Positions 5,656 to 6,450 of a stretch of DNA of 6,450 nucleotides are shown piece after piece. The stretch spans positions 1-6,450 of the forward strand of contig RGVM01000163.1 in the NCBI GenBank assembly GCA_010027295.1. Reading direction: 5' to 3'. Below the pieces are notes generated by a model, which was not told the origin of the DNA, made no database searches, and saw only the letters and a program-made list of their open reading frames with translations. The translations under genes and the position numbers were made by a program. This DNA comes from Chitinophagia bacterium. GTDB lineage: Bacteria > Bacteroidota > Bacteroidia > Chitinophagales > Chitinophagaceae. Within the stretch, counting starts at the first letter, position 1. Every line of letters begins with the position of its first letter.

Positions 5656-6450
5656 ATGGCGAAGGTCATCATCGCGGGCGGCGGCGTCATCGGGCTCTGC
5701 AGCGCCTACTACGCCTGCCAGGCAGGTCACGAGGTCACGGTCATCGAGAGGGGCGACATCACGGGCGGCACCTCCTTCGGGAACGCCGGCTACGTCTCCC
5801 CCAGCCATTTCGTGCCGCTGGCGTCCCCCGGCATCATCGCCAAGGGGCTCCGTTGGATGCTGAGCTCCTCATCCCCCTTCTATATCAAGCCGCGCCTCGA
5901 CCCCGGCCTGATCCGCTGGGGACTACTGTTCTGGAAACAGTCGAACCAGCATACCGTCGAGCGCAACGTGCCGCACCTCCATGCGATCCTCCAGCTCAGC
6001 CGGAGGCTCCAGACGGAGATCCTGCACGAACTCGGCAACACCTTCCGCATGCAGGAGGACGGATGCTTCATGCTCTACAAGAGTCCGGCCACGGAGAAGC
6101 ACGAGATGGAACTGGCCCGGGAGGCCGAGGCCCTGGGCATCGAGACGCGCATCCTCAACGGCCGCGAGGTACAGGAGATGGAACCCGACGTGGAAGTGCG
6201 CACCGCCGGCGGCGTGCTCTACCCGATCGACTGCCACATACACCCGGGCGACTTCATGCGGACATTGCACGACGCGCTGCTCCGCATGGGCGCGAAACTG
6301 CAGCTGAACACAGAAATCACAGGCTTCGAACGGAAGGGCCGAAAGGTGACTGCCGTCCTCACCGACAAGGGCGTTTTCAGTGCCGACGAGTTCGTCATCG
6401 CCACGGGCTCCTGGCTGCCGTCCGTCGTGCGCGACCTCGGCATCCGCATG
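5656..6450 (+). CDS. FAD-dependent D-amino-acid dehydrogenase, probable D-hydroxyproline dehydrogenase (3' end outside window)
   Basis: The first 265 residues of a DAO/DadA-family flavoprotein, truncated by the window edge; full members are about 415 residues. Seen: an N-terminal Rossmann FAD-binding motif IIAGGGVIGLCSAYYA (GxGxxG, about 5-20) with E31 at the end of the second strand to bind the ribose, then GTSFGNAGYVSPS (about 38-50), the DadA-type flavin signature, and a later FVIATGSW motif (about 246-253) typical of the second FAD contact. Such enzymes oxidise D-amino acids to imino acids, passing electrons to the respiratory chain or oxygen. With the epimerase upstream, the inferred substrate is cis-4-hydroxy-D-proline, giving 1-pyrroline-4-hydroxy-2-carboxylate. 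A general D-amino-acid dehydrogenase is the alternative. The start at 5656 lies nine residues before the dinucleotide motif, as in relatives. Confidence 0.88.
   Translation, partial: MAKVIIAGGGVIGLCSAYYACQAGHEVTVIERGDITGGTSFGNAGYVSPSHFVPLASPGIIAKGLRWMLSSSSPFYIKPRLDPGLIRWGLLFWKQSNQHTVERNVPHLHAILQLSRRLQTEILHELGNTFRMQEDGCFMLYKSPATEKHEMELAREAEALGIETRILNGREVQEMEPDVEVRTAGGVLYPIDCHIHPGDFMRTLHDALLRMGAKLQLNTEITGFERKGRKVTAVLTDKGVFSADEFVIATGSWLPSVVRDLGIRM

Overview
The window (about 6.4 kb, GC-rich over most of its length) looks like chromosomal DNA of a GC-rich member of the Bacteroidota. The reasons are the lack of well-spaced Shine-Dalgarno sequences, the Bacteroidota-style RAYT transposase, the sterol-desaturase-family hydroxylase, and a secreted GH127 glycosidase beside amino-acid catabolism genes. 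The genus cannot be named from sequence alone.

Left part (1-1023): the minus strand carries a membrane di-iron hydroxylase of the fatty acid hydroxylase/sterol desaturase superfamily. Its 3' end lies beyond the left edge. A short divergent intergenic region with small inverted repeats separates it from the next gene.

Middle part (1024-1911): a REP-associated tyrosine transposase (RAYT, HUH/Y1 fold) reads rightward. Directly behind it are two tandem copies of a roughly 72-bp palindromic element (period 77 bp), each made of two inverted hairpin halves. This is the arrangement expected of REPINs, non-autonomous elements mobilised or maintained by a resident RAYT. The second half of the RAYT gene is clearly more AT-rich than its surroundings.

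Right part (1912-6450): a same-strand cluster encodes a proline racemase-family enzyme with both catalytic cysteines (best read as 4-hydroxyproline 2-epimerase), a small YciI-family protein, an exported GH127 beta-L-arabinofuranosidase, and an FAD-dependent D-amino-acid dehydrogenase of the DadA/D-hydroxyproline dehydrogenase type that runs off the right edge. Epimerase plus dehydrogenase are the first two steps of trans-4-hydroxy-L-proline catabolism. GH127 enzymes include those that strip beta-L-arabinofuranose from hydroxyproline-linked arabino-oligosaccharides of plant extensins. The cluster may therefore couple deglycosylation of plant cell-wall Hyp-arabinosides to use of the freed hydroxyproline. 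The two remaining pathway enzymes (pyrroline-hydroxy-carboxylate deaminase and alpha-ketoglutarate semialdehyde dehydrogenase) are not in the window and would be expected to the right.

No tRNA, rRNA, CRISPR array or complete insertion sequence was seen.
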